Shown: positions 62,963 to 64,000 of the stretch, piece after piece
Layout: each line of letters starts with the position of its first letter
How positions within the stretch are numbered: position 1 is the stretch's first letter
From: VXYL01 sp965199945
Lineage (GTDB): Bacteria; Pseudomonadota; Gammaproteobacteria; Pseudomonadales; Azotimanducaceae
Direction of reading: 5' to 3'
DNA: 64,000 nucleotides
Assembly: GCA_965199945.1 (NCBI GenBank)
Contig: OZ241354.1
Span: 2,418,001-2,482,000, forward strand
Position numbers and translations under genes: made by a program
The notes under the pieces: model-generated
What the model was told of the DNA's origin: nothing
Seen by the model: the letters and a program-made list of their open reading frames with translations, nothing else
The model's database searches: none

Positions 62963-64000
62963 TTGAGTCCGGTACGCAAAGAGTTTCAGTTCGGCGAGCA
63001 CCGCGTGGTGCTCGAAGCCAACAAGATCGCCAAGCAGGCCACCGGGTCCGTGATGGCCAGCATGGGCGACACCGTCGTGCTCTGCACGGTGGTGGCCGCG
63101 CCCACCCCCAATCCGGCGCAGGATTTCTTTCCCCTCACGGTGAACTACCAGGAGAAGTTCTACTCCGTCGGCAAGATCCCCGGCGGCTTCCTGCGCCGCG
63201 AAGGCCGGCCGAGCGACAAGGAAACGCTCACCTCGCGCCTCATCGACCGCCCCATCCGCCCGCTCTTCCCGAAGGGCTTCATGAACGCCGTGCAGGTCAT
63301 CGCCACGGTGATGTCCGCCGACCGCGACATGGACCCGGATGTCATCGCCATGATCGGCAGCTCCGCGGCCCTTGCCGTCTCCGGCATTCCCTTCGCCGGC
63401 CCCATCGCCGCGGCGCGAGTCGGTTTCTCCGATGGCCGCTACCTGCTCAATCCCGGCCTCGAGGCGTTGTCTTCGTCGGCGCTCAATATGGTCGTCGCCG
63501 GAACGGAATCCGCCGTGCTGATGGTGGAATCCGAAGCCAAGGAGCTCTCCGAGGACCAAATGCTCGGCGGCGTGCTCTACGGCCACATGGAAATGCAGAA
63601 GGCCATCTCCGCCATCAAGGAACTCGCCGCCGAGGCCGGCAAGACGCCTTGGGACTTCGAGCCGCCGGCCGTGGACGCGGCGCTCGCGGAGGGCGTGGCG
63701 CAGTTCGGTGAACGCCTCCAGGAGGCATACCGCGTGACGAACAAGCAGCAGCGGCAACAGGCCGTGCGGGCGCTGCGCGACGACGTCGTGGCGGCCCTTG
63801 CGGACAACGGCGCGGAAAAGGGCGACGTGGTCGACGCCTTCCACAAGCTGGAGAAGCATCTCGTCCGCGAGAGCATTCTCGACGGCCAGCCGCGCATCGA
63901 CGGGCGCGACACGAAGACCGTGCGCCCCATCTCCGTGGAAGTCGGCGTGCTGCCCAAGACCCACGGTTCGGCGCTCTTCCAGCGCGGCGAAACCCAGGCC
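62963..64000 (+). CDS. pnp: Polyribonucleotide nucleotidyltransferase (3' end outside window)
   Basis: The first 346 codons of PNPase: EANKIAKQATGSVMASMGDT, GKIPGGFLRREGRPSDKE, SRLIDRPIRPLFPKGF and IDGRDTKTVRPI mark the first RNase PH domain, the helical domain and the start of the second RNase PH domain. The start is a TTG at 62963 with AAGGAG 7 bases upstream. About half of the usual 700 residues lie beyond the right edge. Confidence 0.97.
   Translation, partial: MSPVRKEFQFGEHRVVLEANKIAKQATGSVMASMGDTVVLCTVVAAPTPNPAQDFFPLTVNYQEKFYSVGKIPGGFLRREGRPSDKETLTSRLIDRPIRPLFPKGFMNAVQVIATVMSADRDMDPDVIAMIGSSAALAVSGIPFAGPIAAARVGFSDGRYLLNPGLEALSSSALNMVVAGTESAVLMVESEAKELSEDQMLGGVLYGHMEMQKAISAIKELAAEAGKTPWDFEPPAVDAALAEGVAQFGERLQEAYRVTNKQQRQQAVRALRDDVVAALADNGAEKGDVVDAFHKLEKHLVRESILDGQPRIDGRDTKTVRPISVEVGVLPKTHGSALFQRGETQA

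Overview
The window is GC-rich bacterial chromosome, almost certainly from a gammaproteobacterium. The right end carries tRNA-fMet, rimP, nusA, infB, rbfA, truB, rpsO and pnp in the classical order. The middle carries tpiA, secG and tRNA-Leu(GAG), which in many gammaproteobacteria lie directly upstream of that block. Genes for acyl-CoA metabolism, an F420-type LLM oxidoreductase, a phytanoyl-CoA dioxygenase-like enzyme and many sulfotransferases suggest a marine or host-associated, poorly cultivated lineage. That taxonomic detail is inference; I cannot name a genus.

Layout. 0-4.6 kb: the 3' part of a type I methylase (hsdM) meets a convergent two-gene ATPase operon, whose promoter overlaps a near-perfect 35-bp palindrome. 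4.6-8.0 kb: a single-chain biotin-dependent acyl-CoA carboxylase. 8.1-11.7 kb: a YgjP-like metallopeptidase, a PhyH-like dioxygenase, and a small exported glycine-rich protein paired with a membrane M48 peptidase. 11.75-16.1 kb: four minus-strand genes chained by 4-base overlaps (thiolase-like protein, DUF35 protein, two paralogous proteins built of repeated winged-helix-like domains). 16.2 kb: tRNA-Val(GAC). 16.4-20.9 kb: livHMGF and an enoyl-CoA hydratase.

21-31.4 kb is the most accessory part. It holds an asparagine-synthetase-like gene, a frameshifted comM fragment, and a three-gene, translationally coupled operon: AAA-type ATPase, TPR protein, and a 1491-residue STAND NTPase with an N-terminal Cap4/DUF4297-like nuclease domain resembling antiviral Avs proteins. 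Two imperfect copies (about 83% identical by eye) of an 88-bp repeat flank this operon. This is the best candidate for an undescribed defence system in the window.

31.4-41.8 kb is a surface-polysaccharide locus: a Wzm/Wzt-like ABC exporter whose ATPase is fused to a sulfotransferase-like domain, a further sulfotransferase, a 1311-residue sulfotransferase/GT2/GT4 protein, a methyltransferase and rfbACD. Then come tRNA-Leu, secG and tpiA, an LLM oxidoreductase, PPK2, an AbiEii-type nucleotidyltransferase pair, and a seven-gene minus-strand run with a glycosyltransferase/sulfotransferase fusion, an outer-membrane barrel, one ABC ATPase, three FtsX-type permeases and a LolA-like periplasmic protein. 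The last 8 kb is the translation and RNA-processing operon, cut off inside pnp.

Genes are densely packed. Four-base start/stop overlaps are very frequent, including several TTGA overlaps that imply TTG starts.
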